DNA of 64,000 nt, from contig NZ_OZ034915.1 in NCBI RefSeq assembly GCF_964030655.1, forward strand, positions 372,001 to 436,000. The letters are read 5' to 3'. This DNA is from Spiroplasma endosymbiont of Poecilobothrus nobilitatus. Lineage in GTDB: Bacteria > Bacillota_I > Bacilli_A > Mycoplasmatales > Mycoplasmataceae. The position numbers and the translations under genes are program-made. This document shows positions 11,415 to 21,746 of the stretch, piece by piece (position 1 is the stretch's first letter; every line of letters starts with the position of its first letter). The notes beneath the pieces are model-generated. The model was not told where the DNA came from and made no database searches. It saw nothing but the letters and a program-made list of their open reading frames with translations.

Positions 11415-12343
11415 AGTTTAACAGATGATCAATTTTTAGAATTTCATGAAAAAGTCAAAAAAGAAGCAGAATTAATTAAAAAACAAAAACGCTTAAATGA
11501 AATTGATCAAAAATTTAGGGATAAAGGTATTAAATGTCCTAATTGTTAATCTTTTTATTGTGTTAAAAATGGTCATAATCCTGAATTAAAACAAAAATAT
11601 TTATGCAAAAAATGTCGTGCTAGTTTTGATGCTTTTCGTGATCATTTTACGTATTAAAGTCATTTAAATTATGAACAGTGAAATTTATTGATTCAAATTT
11701 CATTATTAGGCCAATCTAGTAAAATGATTTCCCACTTTATTAAAACATCACCGAAAACCGCTTGATATAATCGCCAAAAAATAATGAAATCAAAACAATT
11801 ATAAAACACCCAATTAAAATTTAAAACGTTAAATGGCCAAATTCAAATCGATGAAACATTTATTAAAGAAATCCACAAAGGTAATTTTAAAGATAAATTT
11901 GATAAAAGAAAAATTCATCTTGATTCATTTTCGACCAACACTAAATGTTGTATTCAAATGGCTGTTGATAGCAATAATAATATTTATGTTAAATCAACCA
12001 ACACAAAACGATTACAAAAACAGTTAATTATTGAAAATATTAATAAACAATTAATCAAAGAAAATTCAATTATTATTTCTGACATGCAACCATTATATTT
12101 ATTAGTAGCAAAACAAACAAATTCTATTTTATTAGCAACTAAAACTAGCACAAATCCTGATGCTAGTTATCGGAAGTTAAATAAAATTAGTAAATTACAA
12201 TCAAATCTTAAAGAATCATTAATTCATTATCATGGCTTAGGTTTCACGAACATTCAAAATTATTTAAATCTCTGAAAATGAAAATACCAGCATAAAGGTT
12301 TAACGCCAAACCAACAATCATCGGTATTATATTTTAACGTATA
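11415..12343 (+). pseudogene. IS1595-like transposase remnant (copy 1)
   Basis: DDE transposase of the ISXO2/IS1595 type, with an N-terminal zinc ribbon (KCPNC, then CKKC) and a core containing IDETFI and ISDMQPLY. This copy lacks the start and has stop codons at the second Cys of the first knuckle (TGTTAA, about 11547-11549), in FTY|SH (TAA) and in KQL. An open stretch covers about 11958-12275. The trailing codons encode KGLTPNQQSSVLYFNV. Confidence 0.72.
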
Positions 12344-12445
12344 AAAAAGTTAAATAACAATATTAAAAGTTTATATAATTTTCTTTTAAAGTTATCATAT
12401 TGATGATTTTTTTTATTTCATCAAGAGTTTTCTACAAAATTAAAA
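11415..12445 (+). mobile_element. IS1595-like element, copy 1 (left end lost)
   Basis: Begins abruptly at GTTTAACAGATGATC next to IS3 copy 2 and ends with the normal right inverted repeat TCTACAAAATTAAAA. About 110 bases of the left end, including the start codon and left inverted repeat, are missing. It interrupts a gene whose last 33 codons follow at 12449. Confidence 0.85.
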
Positions 12446-12448
12446 ATA

Positions 12449-12547
12449 TTTTCCTATCCAACCTTAAAAGAACAAATTAATATTAATAATTTAGAATTAT
12501 TTAATAAAAATAATGAAAAATTATCATTAATTACATTAGAAATATAA
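12449..12547 (+). pseudogene. C-terminal stub of an unidentified gene
   Basis: About 32 codons (FSYPTLKEQININNLELF to TLEI, stop TAA 12545-12547) remain to the right of the IS1595-like element. No counterpart lies to its left, where IS3 copy 2 begins. Not assignable. Confidence 0.35.
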
Positions 12548-12583
12548 AAAGTTATTTAGATTTATAAATCTAAATAACTTTTT
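12546..12583. terminator. Bidirectional terminator (38-bp perfect palindrome)
   Basis: AAAAAGTTATTTAGATTTA pairs with TAAATCTAAATAACTTTTT. The arms carry A-runs and T-runs, so it can stop both the plus-strand stub to its left and the minus-strand lipoprotein gene, whose stop codon lies inside it. Confidence 0.85.
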
Positions 12584-13041
12584 AATTGATTTTCGACATC
12601 TGTATTTGGTTCATCGTCACTATTTCAACGATAAACTGATTTAAAATAAGTTCCATTATCTTTATTTCAATCATAACTTACAAATCCATTTTTATAAATA
12701 AATAAATCACCACCAAAATGTGATGTTTTAAGTTCATATTTATCATACTTATCTAAAACTTTTTCTTTTTGTTCAAAATGTTTAAATTTAACAATGCGTC
12801 AATCATTATTTTCATTACCTCGTCATACAACAAAATAATATTTATTTTCAACAATAATAAAAGGTTTTTCTTGTGGCGCTATTCATTCTAACTTATTTCC
12901 ATTTATAATTTTGCTATTTTTTTGTTTTAATTTTGCTAATTCTTCTGGTGTATATTCTTGTAGTGTATTACAAGCAACTAAACTTGTTGTGCTTGTTCCA
13001 ATTAATGTAATTGTTCCTAAGATACTTAATATTTTTTTCAT
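12562..13041 (-). CDS. Lipoprotein, paralogue of the prophage lipoprotein at 48052-48459
   Basis: 159 residues from ATG 13039-13041 to TAA 12562-12564, read with TGA as Trp. The N-terminus is a typical spiroplasma lipoprotein signal: KK, then a hydrophobic stretch ILSILGTITLIGTSTTS, then lipobox LVAC with the acceptor Cys at residue 24. The mature part starts with YTPEELAKLKQK and contains two short motifs shared with the prophage protein, EWIAPQEKPF and VYRW. Function unknown; it should sit on the outer face of the membrane. The upstream side is cut short by IS3 copy 3 at 13101, leaving only about 60 bases for a promoter. Confidence 0.8.
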
Positions 13042-13129
13042 TACTTTAAATTCCTTTTGTTATTTTTTTATAATCACATTTTTTATTTTAACTAACATGT
13101 TGGAATGGCAACACTTTTTAGGGCACTTT

Positions 13130-13909
13130 TTATATAGACATTTGTTCTCTAAAAGTAACTGGAGATAAATAATTTAAACTGCCATGAATTCGAATATTGT
13201 TATATCAATGCACAAAATCAAAAAGTTCGTATTTTAATTGTGTTAAATTTTTAAATTTTTTACCCTTAATAAATTCAGTTTTAAAAGTTTTGTAAGTTGT
13301 TTCAGCCACAGCATTATCATAAGGGCAGCCTTTATTGCTTAATGATCTTTTAATATTAAAAGTTATTAAAATTTCATCAATGATTTTATTTTTAAACTCA
13401 TTACCACGATCAGTATGAAATAGAGTTATTTGATTTAATGGTCGTGTTATTTTATGAAAAGCTTGTTGGACCAGTTCGGCTGTTTTATTCGGCCCAGCAC
13501 TATAACCAATTATTTCGCGATTAAACAAGTCAATTAATAAACAAATATAATGTCATTTAGCGCCAACTTGAACATATGTTAAATCACTAACAATAACTTC
13601 ATTAGGTTTTTTGTTGTTAAATTGACGATTTAAAATATTATTAATTTGGTCATTATTGACTGTTGTTTTATGATTATGATATTTTAATTTGGTGTATTTA
13701 GAAACCAAATTATTTTTGATCATAAAGAATCTGATTTTTCGCCGCGATAAGATGATATATTTTCTGTTTAAAATAACTTTAATTTTGCGAGCCCCATAAA
13801 TTTTGCGACTTTTATTAAAGGCGCTGATAATTTCTTGTTCATAATTATTAACTTGCTTGTTAATACATTTATTAGTTTGATAATAATACGTTGATTTTGA
13901 TAAACCAAA
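13130..13909 (-). CDS. IS3-family transposase OrfB (copy 3)
   Basis: Integrase core open throughout. The usual TTG at the beginning of the frame is TTT here, so only an OrfAB fusion or a later start could produce it. orfA of this copy has a nonsense codon. Confidence 0.7.
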
Positions 13910-13962
13910 AATATTACATATTTTTCTTACTGAATATTTTGTTTTATTGTTATTAATTATTG

Positions 13963-14241
13963 TTATTTTTTGGCCATTATCAGTGCGGCTTGCTTTAAAA
14001 TGTCATTTTCCATTTTCAAGTCTTTAAGTTTTTTTCGCAAAGTTATTATTTCATTTTCTTCTAGTGTGCGATTGTCTTTTGCTTTAAATAAACCAGAATT
14101 ATTATAATTTTTAACTCAACTATAAATAGTTGGTTTTGGTAAATTATATTCTTGCCCTAGATTAATAACACTTTTACCATTTTTATATAGCATGACAATT
14201 TGTTTTTTAAATTATTCAGAGTATGAAGTTTTATTTCCCAT
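13963..14241 (-). pseudogene. IS3-family OrfA (copy 3), nonsense mutation
   Basis: TAA at 14212-14214 interrupts the SEEFKK motif ten codons after the start. The rest of the HTH and zipper frame is intact. Confidence 0.72.
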
Positions 14242-14322
14242 TTTTATATTCCTTCTTTCTTAATAATTTTATCTAATTTTGAAGTCTATATAATTATGGT
14301 CCTAATAATTGTAGCCTATCCA

Positions 14323-15132
14323 ACATGAAATTTGCTAGAACAACATATTACTATCAATTAAAAGCAAATAATCCCAAGAATAATCAAAACATTGATGATG
14401 CTGTTATCAGTATTTTTCTAAAAAGTCGCAAAAATTATGGAACACACAAAATTAAAGTTATATTAGCTCAGCAAAATATCATGTTATCTCGTGTAAAAAT
14501 CAGCAACATAATGAAAAAATATAACTTAATTTCAAATTATACAAAAATCAAATACAAACATTCAAATACAACTGATGTTACATATAAATATAACAATTTG
14601 TTAAATCAAGTTTTTGATAGTTATAAACTACATGAAGTTGTTGTCAGTGATTTAACCTATGTTTTTGTTAGTAACAAATGATATTATGTCTGTTTCTTAG
14701 TTGATTTATTTAATCGAGAAATTATTGGTTATATGTTAGTTTACACAAAAATGCCAAATTAGTTGAAAGCATCTTTAATAAACTTAAATTTTCATTAAGC
14801 AATATTAAAATATTTCACACTGATCAAGGCAGTGAATTCAATAATAATCTTATTTATAACCTGTTAGTTAAAAATGGGATTCAAAAATCTTACAGTAAAC
14901 CAGGTTGTCCTTATGACAATGCTGTTGCGGAATCAACATACAAAATTTTTAAAACTGAATTTATTAAAAATAATAAATTTAAAAACGTTGAGCAGTTTAA
15001 ATTAGAATTATTTGATTACATTAATTGGTACAATAATATTCGAATTCATAGCAAAATAAATTATTTAACACCAGTGCAATACAGAAATTATTATTCTACA
15101 TAAAATTTGTCCAAAAAACCCTTGCCATTCCA
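14323..15132 (+). mobile_element. 3' part of a second IS3-type element (type 2)
   Basis: Ends with TTGTCCAAAAAACCCTTGCC ATTCCA. This matches, as an inverted repeat, the intact outer end at 24816 (TGGATGGGTTAAGATAAATTGGACAA in two parts). The orfA half and outer left end are missing here. The element at 24288-24816 is the other half of a sibling copy; the two overlap by over 100 bases and differ, so they are not one split element. Confidence 0.75.
14325..15103 (+). pseudogene. Type 2 IS3 transposase OrfB, frameshifted
   Basis: Clear relative of the main IS3 OrfB (TTYYYQLKANNP, VVSDLTYVFV, HTDQGSEF, GCPYDNAVAESTYK). The frame is open to about 14762, where a shift near 14738 breaks it. The second half continues in another frame to TAA 15101-15103. 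Catalytic residues are still recognisable on both sides. Confidence 0.72.
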
Positions 15133-15460
15133 AAACATATTTTAAATTAAATAGGTATTTGTATAAAACTTTTAAACCACCGATAAATTTAGGTGTAGAT
15201 AGTGGGTTTGTTATTTTTAATCCCTTATGAAGTTGATAATATTCAATTATTACAATAACTTTATTTAAATAAGAACAAGTTTGCTTTTGAAAGTTGTTTA
15301 ATATTAAATAGATATTATTTATTGCTTCTTCTTAGTTTTTAGAATGAAAAGTAATATTATTAATTATTTTCTGTTGCAAAACATTATAAATAATAATACC
15401 AGTTTGCCCACCTCCAGCAGGGTCAATTGCAATAATATATTTTAATTTATTTGGTTTATT
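15133..15460 (-). pseudogene. RuvC-like resolvase remnant of an old prophage
   Basis: Read leftward from about 15460: KYIIAIDPAGGGQTGIIIYN, which matches the opening IGIDPSGTGTTGIVIYKD of the complete resolvase at 55051-55545, then VIVIIEYY, which would carry the catalytic Glu. A TAA after FHSKN and truncation by the type 2 IS3 end at 15132 make it non-functional. Its first codons overlap the end of the 94-residue gene upstream, a typical phage arrangement. Confidence 0.55.
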
Positions 15461-15726
15461 TTTTTGTCAATTTGTAATATTTTTCAACCATATGTAGCCA
15501 AATATAAAATATCGTTAATTTTGTAATGCTGCATATAAGAAGAAATTACATATCATTTGTTTTTAAATAAATTTAAGTACATTTTTGCTCATTCTAAACA
15601 TTGCAAATCATAATGATTTTTATGATGAGAAATACGACAATTAACAAGGTTACAATTAATTCAATCAAATGAAGTTGTTATTTCATTTCAAGTTTTATTA
15701 ATATACAAACTTTTATATTCTGTCAT
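15442..15726 (-). CDS. Phage early protein, 94 aa (homologue of 57647-57931)
   Basis: ATG 15724-15726, stop TAA 15442-15444, read with TGA as Trp. It is near-identical over its length to the 94-residue product of the complete prophage (TEYKSLYINKTWNEI start, CRISHHKNHYDLQCLEWAKM, KINDILYLATYGWKILQID). The conserved Cys, His and Trp residues suggest a small folded DNA- or metal-binding protein, but I know no family. It is open even though its neighbour is broken. Confidence 0.62.
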
Positions 15727-15742
15727 TATAATAATCCTTTCA

Positions 15743-15859
15743 TTAATTAGTTTTGCCTAATGCTCAATATTCATCAGTTATTTCATCTACTGAAACTGGA
15801 TAAGCTCGTATCATTAATTCTTGTAATTTACTTTCAATTTTTTTATTTCATTTTTTCAT
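15743..15859 (-). CDS. Small phage early protein, 38 aa (homologue of 57469-57636)
   Basis: ATG 15857-15859 to TAA 15743-15745, followed 17 bases later by the 94-residue gene. The C-terminal motif ELMIRAYPVSVDEITDEYW matches ELIIRSYTVSQDDITDEHW in the complete prophage, where the order of these two genes is reversed. GAAAGG before the next gene suggests they are co-translated. Function unknown. Confidence 0.5.
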
Positions 15860-15949
15860 CAAATATTTTCCTTTCTGTAAAAAAATAATATTTTTTTATT
15901 GGTTAATATTTTGATATTTAGTAAATAATGTATTTTGTATTTTAGTATT

Positions 15950-16340
15950 TATTTACTTCGCCGCCCGCTTAACTTTTTTTGGGGGGTGAGCGGGGGCGGT
16001 AGGATATTTAGTCAGAGTTTATCCCCCTACGGAAATAAACAAAAAAAGTTTACCCAGTTATTAATTACGCTTCATCCATCCCCATACAACTTTATATAAA
16101 GAAAATAACCTTTTGGAGCTCCAACCCTCTTGTTTTTTTAGTGTCCGATATTGTTTTTTTCGGTTTAACAGCACTCTTTTTATGAAAACAAGCCAAAAAA
16201 CACGCGCTATGACATTTCGCAAGTGATTAATCTTGCCGAAAATTAAAGAAATAAATAGGAATAAATCCATTCGCTTTCACACTTTCTTTAAGGCTTCGTG
16301 CCATAGATGAGTTATCAATCTTTAAGCATCAAAATATTAA
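15950..16340 (-). ncRNA. Possible structured RNA or cis region of the prophage remnant
   Basis: No convincing gene here, although a 69-codon ORF exists by chance. The base composition is less AT-rich than the neighbours. A GC-rich hairpin (ACCGCCCCCGCTCACC against GTTAAGCGGGCGGCG, about 15959-16002) is followed on the minus strand by AGTAAATAAATA, and the same hairpin-plus-tail occurs at 58025-58070. A self-complementary GGAGCTCC lies at 16116-16123. It occupies the same place, upstream of the early genes, as the larger segment at 57932-58470. Existence as an RNA is inference. Confidence 0.3.
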
Positions 16341-16350
16341 GTTTTAAGCG

Positions 16351-16490
16351 TTGCATTATTCATTGGATAATACCTTTATTGAAAGGAAATTTATAAAAAT
16401 ATCATTTATTTTGTGTAGGGAAAACAGAATAACATCTGTTTTTATGATAAAAGTTCTAAATTTAAAGATACTATCCGATGAATAATGCAA
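16351..16490. repeat. Nested inverted repeat of the prophage remnant
   Basis: Outer arms 16351-16372 (TTGCATTATTCATTGGATAATA begins here) and 16469-16490 pair over 22 bases with two mismatches. An inner perfect hairpin AAAACAGA/TCTGTTTT lies at 16421-16442. The complete prophage has the same architecture with different sequence at 58764-58930. Candidate operator, origin or RNA stem. Confidence 0.6.
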
Positions 16491-16518
16491 ATAAATTTAT
16501 TTTTTTAATAGAAAAATA

Positions 16519-16564
16519 AAAAAACAATCTCACAAGAATTGTTTTTTTGCCGGTTCATCGTACA
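16519..16564. other. Hairpin plus conserved phage-end motif
   Basis: AAAAACAAT/ATTGTTTTT hairpin followed by TTTTTTGCCGGTTCATCGTA CA. The complete prophage ends with almost the same sequence at 58957-59008, and the flanking DNA differs at the two places. This marks a probable phage boundary. Up to 16751 the remaining sequence holds a short possible gene tail (GPQKDQEYLQSKK) and the promoter of the next gene. Confidence 0.5.
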
Positions 16565-16702
16565 GGACCCCAAAAAGATCAAGAATATTTGCAAAGCAAA
16601 AAATAACAAACAAGTTATTAAAATTAAATAAAATGGTAAATAATTATATACCTTTCTAATAATTATGACAATAGTTTACTTTAATTTTACTTAAATATAT
16701 GG

Positions 16703-16708
16703 TATAAT
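16703..16708 (+). promoter_or_regulatory. Probable -10 box of the 16752 gene
   Basis: TATAAT in the context GGTATAATTTG, 43 bases before the start codon. The -35 region (TTTAAT, 17 bases upstream) is weak. Confidence 0.5.
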
Positions 16709-16751
16709 TTGTTTATAAGAAAAGTGGGCATATTGATATGGAGGGTATCGC

Positions 16752-17789
16752 ATGAATAATAATGATCCAAAATTTAGTGGAGTAAATGAAAATCATTTTA
16801 ATTCGTTTGAAAATAACAATAGTTTTGGCAATGATAATTTATTAAACCAAAATGCACCAGTAACACCAGTAACAAAACCAATTAGAGTTCCTGGTAATGC
16901 AAAAGATTTTAAAACAAAAACTAATCCACCTTTTAATTCTTCTTACATTTCAAAGGCCTTAGGAATTAATGGGACAGAAGTTAAACCGCAGCATAATAAA
17001 CCAATTTATCAACCAATTATTTATCAACCATTTTTTATGCCTATTATGGCTAATCCAATGAACGCGATGGGAATGGGAGCATATAATCCGATGATGATTG
17101 GTTATCCGCAAATGTTTCCTTATCAAATGATGCCACAATTTCCAATGATGATGGGTTATCCGCAAATGTCACAATATCCCGGAATGTTAACTTATCCTCC
17201 AATGGCAGGACCAGAAGTAGAGCGACAATTGCAAGGAATGCAACAACAATTTGCTAGTCAAGATTCTAATTTTAATAAAAGACAGTATTCGCAAGATTCA
17301 GGCCGTCATTACGCAATTATGAATCCAGATTTGATGAAACAACAACAAGGCATCAATAACGATTTTGATGATACGTTTAATGAGGGAACTCCTTTTGGGT
17401 CAAACCATGATTTTAATCAAACAAATGACTTTGATAGTGCTAATTTTTCTGGCCAAAATGATTTTGGCCAAGGAAATCCAAATTTTGGACCAACACCAGA
17501 TTTTAATGCAGAACCAAGCTTTAGTTCATCACCTGATTTTGCTCCATCAGATGGTTTTAATAATAGCAATGTTTTGGGTAAAATTGATGCAACAAAAATG
17601 CCATTTCAATATGATGAAGAAACAAGCGAACGAAAATTACCAGTTTGAGCAATAGTTTTAATTGTTGTGCTAGTACTTTTAGTTTTAGCAGTTATAACAA
17701 TTGTAATGTTGTATTTTAATATAGAAGCAGTTCATGACTTAATTAATAGTTGATTTGATCTTGATGTACCATTTGATCCGTGGTTTTAA
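16752..17789 (+). CDS. Asn/Met/Pro-rich C-terminally membrane-anchored protein (345 aa)
   Basis: ATG 16752 is preceded by GGAGGGTATCG; the frame ends at TAA 17787-17789 and is read with TGA as Trp. Residues 1-90 are polar and Asn-rich. Residues 95-160 are a Met/Pro/Tyr/Gly/Gln-rich tract with repeated GYPQM and MPQFPMM units. Residues 195-280 hold Asn/Asp/Phe-Gly repeats (FGQGNPNFGPTPDF). One strong membrane helix lies near the end (AIVLIVVLVLLVLAVITIVM), with a short acidic Trp-containing tail. There is no signal peptide, so the large low-complexity part should be cytoplasmic, as in tail-anchored proteins. I do not recognise it; a scaffold role is only a guess. Confidence 0.72.
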
Positions 17790-17820
17790 AAATGTTATTT
17801 AATAACATTTTTTTATTTAT
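17788..17820 (+). terminator. Rho-independent terminator after the 16752 gene
   Basis: AAATGTTATT/AATAACATTT stem with a two-base loop and a T-run, starting at the stop codon. Confidence 0.82.
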
Positions 17821-17900
17821 CTTAATAAAATAAAAAAAATATAGACAAGGGTTAAAATCTAGATTTTTAACTATTATTTAAAATTTGAAAGGTTTTTTAT

Positions 17901-18005
17901 TTGAAAAAATTATTTTATTATTTTAGGTCGTTAATTTATTTTGCTTGTATTGTCTTTTTAAAATCTTGTGGTGGTAATGTAATATTTTTGATTTTAAAAA
18001 ATTAA
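17901..18005 (+). pseudogene. Lipoprotein signal-peptide stub
   Basis: TTG start with GAAAGG nine bases upstream; 34 codons to TAA 18003-18005. Lys-Lys, then a hydrophobic stretch and lipobox-like LKSC followed by GGN, as in mollicute lipoproteins. The mature part is missing. Confidence 0.4.
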
Positions 18006-18330
18006 ACAACAAAACCTAAAATTACTAAAATATTATTTTTATTAGGTTTTTTAAAACGATTAATTTTTTTAATAATTTGTTTATCGTATTGACAATTATT
18101 ATCTTTTTCTTCTAATATAATTTTAGTTTTATCAATAACATTTTGTTGATAAATTGAATTGCTTAAAATATACGCATAATCAAATTCGGCTTCATTTTAA
18201 TATTTGCTCCGTAGAGGATTAAATGTGCCATGAATAAATAAACTTAATGAAAATTTAATTTTTTTAATTATTTTTTTTAAAAATTTATTAATTACTGTTC
18301 ATTTTTTTTAATTAGTAATATGATAACATA
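18002..18330 (-). pseudogene. C-terminal fragment, possibly of a phospholipase D/cardiolipin synthase-like gene
   Basis: Reading leftward gives FIHGTFNPLRSKY, an in-frame TAA, then NEAEFDYAYILSNSIYQQ and a Lys/Asn-rich tail ending at TAA 18002-18004. The pattern GTFNPxRS...NxEF resembles the segment after the second HKD motif in the phospholipase D superfamily. The 5' part is lost towards the IS1595-like element at 18358. Family assignment rests on this motif alone. Confidence 0.35.
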
Positions 18331-18357
18331 AAAAAATAATCTTGTTAAGATTTTTTT

Positions 18358-19500
18358 TTTTAATTTTGTAGAAAACTTTTGATTAAATAAAAAAAATCAT
18401 CAATATGATAACTTTAAAAGAAAATTATATAAACTTTTAATATTGTTATTTAACTTTTTTATACGTTAAAATATAATACCGATGATTGTTAGTTTGGCGT
18501 TAAACCTTTATGCTGGTATTTTCATTTTCAGAGATTTAAATAATTTTGAATGTTCGTGAAACCTAAGCCATGATAATGAATTAAGGATTCTTTAAAATTT
18601 GATTGTAATTTACTAATTTTATTTAACTTCCGATAACTAGCATCAGGATTTGTACTAGTTTTAGTTGCTAATAAAATAGAATTTGTTTGTTTTGCTACTA
18701 ATAAATATAATGGTTGCCTGTCAGAAATAATAATTGAATTTTCTTTGATTAATTGTTTATTAATATTTTCAATAATTCACTGTTTTTGTAATAGTTTTGT
18801 GTTGGTTGATTTAACATAAATATTATTATTGCTATCAACAGCCATTTTAATACAACATTTAGTGTTGGTTGAAAATGAATCAAGATGAATTTTTCTTTTA
18901 TCAAATTTATCTTTAAAATTACCTTTGTGGATTTCTTTAATAAATGTTTCATCGATTTGAATTTGGCCATTTAACGTTTTAAATTTTAATTGGGTGTTTT
19001 CTAATTGTTTTGATTTCATTATTTTTTGGCGATTATATCAAGCGGTTTTCGGTGATGTTTTAATAAAGTGGGAAATCATTTTACTAGATTTGCCTAATAA
19101 TGAAATTTGAATCAATAAATTTCACTGTTTATAATTTAAATGACTTCAATACGTAAAATGATCACGAAAAGCATCAAAACTAGCGCGACATTTTTTGCAT
19201 AAATATTTTTGTTTTCCTTCAGGATTATGACCATTTTTAACACAATAAAAAGATTGACAATTAGGACATTTAATACTTTTATCCCTAAGTTTTTGATCAA
19301 TTTCATTTAAGCGTTTTTGTTTTTTAATTAATTCTGCTTCTTTTTTGACTTTTTCATGAAATTCTAAAAATTGATCATCTGTTAAACTATTTATTAATTA
19401 TTAAATTATTTTTTCCATTAATTATTCACCTCTTATATTAAAAATATACCTAATTTTAGGTATATTTTATAAATATCAAGAGTTTTCTACAAAATTAAAG
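18358..19500 (-). mobile_element. IS1595-like element, copy 2 (1143 bp)
   Basis: Terminal inverted repeats TTTTAATTTTGTAGAAAACT and, inward from the right, CTTTAATTTTGTAGAAAACT. Perfect 8-bp target duplication ATTTTTTT at 18350-18357 and 19501-19508, as expected for IS1595-family insertion. Confidence 0.9.
18461..19420 (-). pseudogene. IS1595-like transposase (copy 2), degenerate
   Basis: ATG near 19418-19420 is followed within six codons by TAA TAA. Further on the zinc ribbon (KCPNCQSFYC, CKKC) and the DDE core (QIDETFIKEIH, IISDRQPLY) are well preserved. An open stretch covers about 18749-19019. Confidence 0.72.
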
Positions 19501-19579
19501 ATTTTTTTTATTTTTTCAGATGATTTTATTTTTAAATAAGGTAAGATTTAAGTATATGAGAATAGAAAATAGGGTGAAA

Positions 19580-20451
<872 letters not shown>

Positions 20452-20452
<1 letters not shown>

Positions 20453-20934
20453 TGATTAAGTTATTATGAGCAATGGATGAAAATAATTTAATTGGTCAAA
20501 ATAACCAATTGCCATGACATTTAAGAGAAGAATTACAGCATTTTAAAGAAACAACATTAGGGCAAACAATTTTATTTGGTCGGTTAACTTATGAAGGAAT
20601 TGGACAACCATTACCGAAACGAAAAACATTAATTTTAACAAGGCAGCTTGATTATCAAATTAATCATCCGGATGCGGAAGTAGTAACTGATTTAACAGCA
20701 ATTATTAATTTTTATCATCAAAATCCAAACGAATATATTTATATTTGTGGGGGGAAAAAAATTTATGATGCAACATTACCATATGCTGATGAATTAATTA
20801 TTAGTTATATTAAGGGAAAATATCAAGGCGATACTTATTTTCCTTCATTTGATTTAAACCAATTTACTTTAATTAAATCAAACGAATATCAGCAATTTGT
20901 AATAAAATATTATAAAAGAAAGGAACAAAGTTAA
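20452..20934 (+). CDS. folA: Dihydrofolate reductase
   Basis: Regenerates tetrahydrofolate from the DHF made by ThyA, NADPH-dependent. 160 residues, the usual size. The start ATG overlaps the thyA stop (TAATG). Family motifs: LLWAMDENNLIGQNNQLPWHL with the Trp-His and Leu region of the active site, GQTILFGRLTYEGIG, RKTLILTR and the nucleotide-binding YIYICGGKKIYDATL. TGA is used for Trp. The thyA-folA pairing is common and makes functional sense; this copy of folA is intact although thyA is not. Confidence 0.9.
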
Positions 20935-20935
20935 A

Positions 20936-21727
20936 ATGTTAAATATTTGAAAAATTATTCTGACATGACCACGATTTTTACGAACAATTACTAAGGCAAG
21001 AAGTATTAGTAAAAAAATTAAACGAGATCCAAATATTGTTTCAGAAGAATATCGTTATCATTGATTACAAAAACGAACACGCTATATGTTATGAGTACAC
21101 GATGTTAAAATAATTGTTCATGATCCTAATAATTGAATTGATAAGGGTTGTTTAATGATTGCAAATCATCAATCCAATGTTGATCCGGCATTATTATTTG
21201 CTTTAAATGATTTTAATAAAACCGCGCCTTGTGCATTTATCGCTAAAAAAGAATTGCAAGATAACCGAACATATCGAAATTTCTTAACATTAATTGATGT
21301 TTTATTTTTAGAACGGGAAAACCCTCGTCAGGCATTAGAAGTTATTAAAGAGGCAAATGATTTAATCCGTGTACCGCGAACAATGGTTGTTTTTCCAGAA
21401 GGAACGCGAAGTCGCAGGCAAGAAATGGGAGAATTTCATGTTGGAAGTTTTAAAATTTCCCAGAAAGCACATGTCCCAATTATTCCTGTTTCAATTGTTA
21501 ACTCTTATCCAATTTTTAATAAAGAATTTAAAAAAAGAGGGAAAAAGTATGCTCATGTTGTGTTTCATAAGCCAATTAAGCCAGATACGTTTATGACCAA
21601 ATCAACTGAATTAATTGCAAATAATGTTAAACAAATTATTCAAAAAGGAATTGATCAATATCAAGATGTTGATCATAAAAAAGCTTATGAAGAATATAAA
21701 ACTTCATTAAAGAAAAAAACGACTTAA
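20936..21727 (+). CDS. plsC: 1-acyl-sn-glycerol-3-phosphate acyltransferase
   Basis: Makes phosphatidic acid from lysophosphatidic acid at the membrane. 263 residues; ATG lies two bases after the folA stop, with AAAGGAACAAAG as ribosome-binding site. The HX4D catalytic motif is in NHQSNVD (His 78, Asp 83), and FPEGTRSR near residue 153 is the glycerol-phosphate binding motif; PVSIV follows. The N-terminal 60 residues contain a hydrophobic Trp-rich segment suited to membrane association. Confidence 0.88.
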
Positions 21728-21746
21728 AAAAAGAAGGTATTGAATA

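Larger units (their letters stand above)
13101..14322 (-). mobile_element. IS3-family element, copy 3 (1222 bp)
   Basis: Left end TGGAATGGCAACACTTTTTA, right end GTAGCCTATCCA. ACATG occurs on both sides (13095-13099 and 14323-14327), offset by one base at the left. The right flank is the interior of another IS3-type element, but the left flank is not, so a deletion or recombination followed insertion. Confidence 0.9.

Noticed and set aside
16061-16270. Minus-strand 69-codon ORF in the prophage remnant
   Set aside because: Codon use is unlike the genome, it has no ribosome-binding site and no counterpart in the complete prophage; treated as non-coding.
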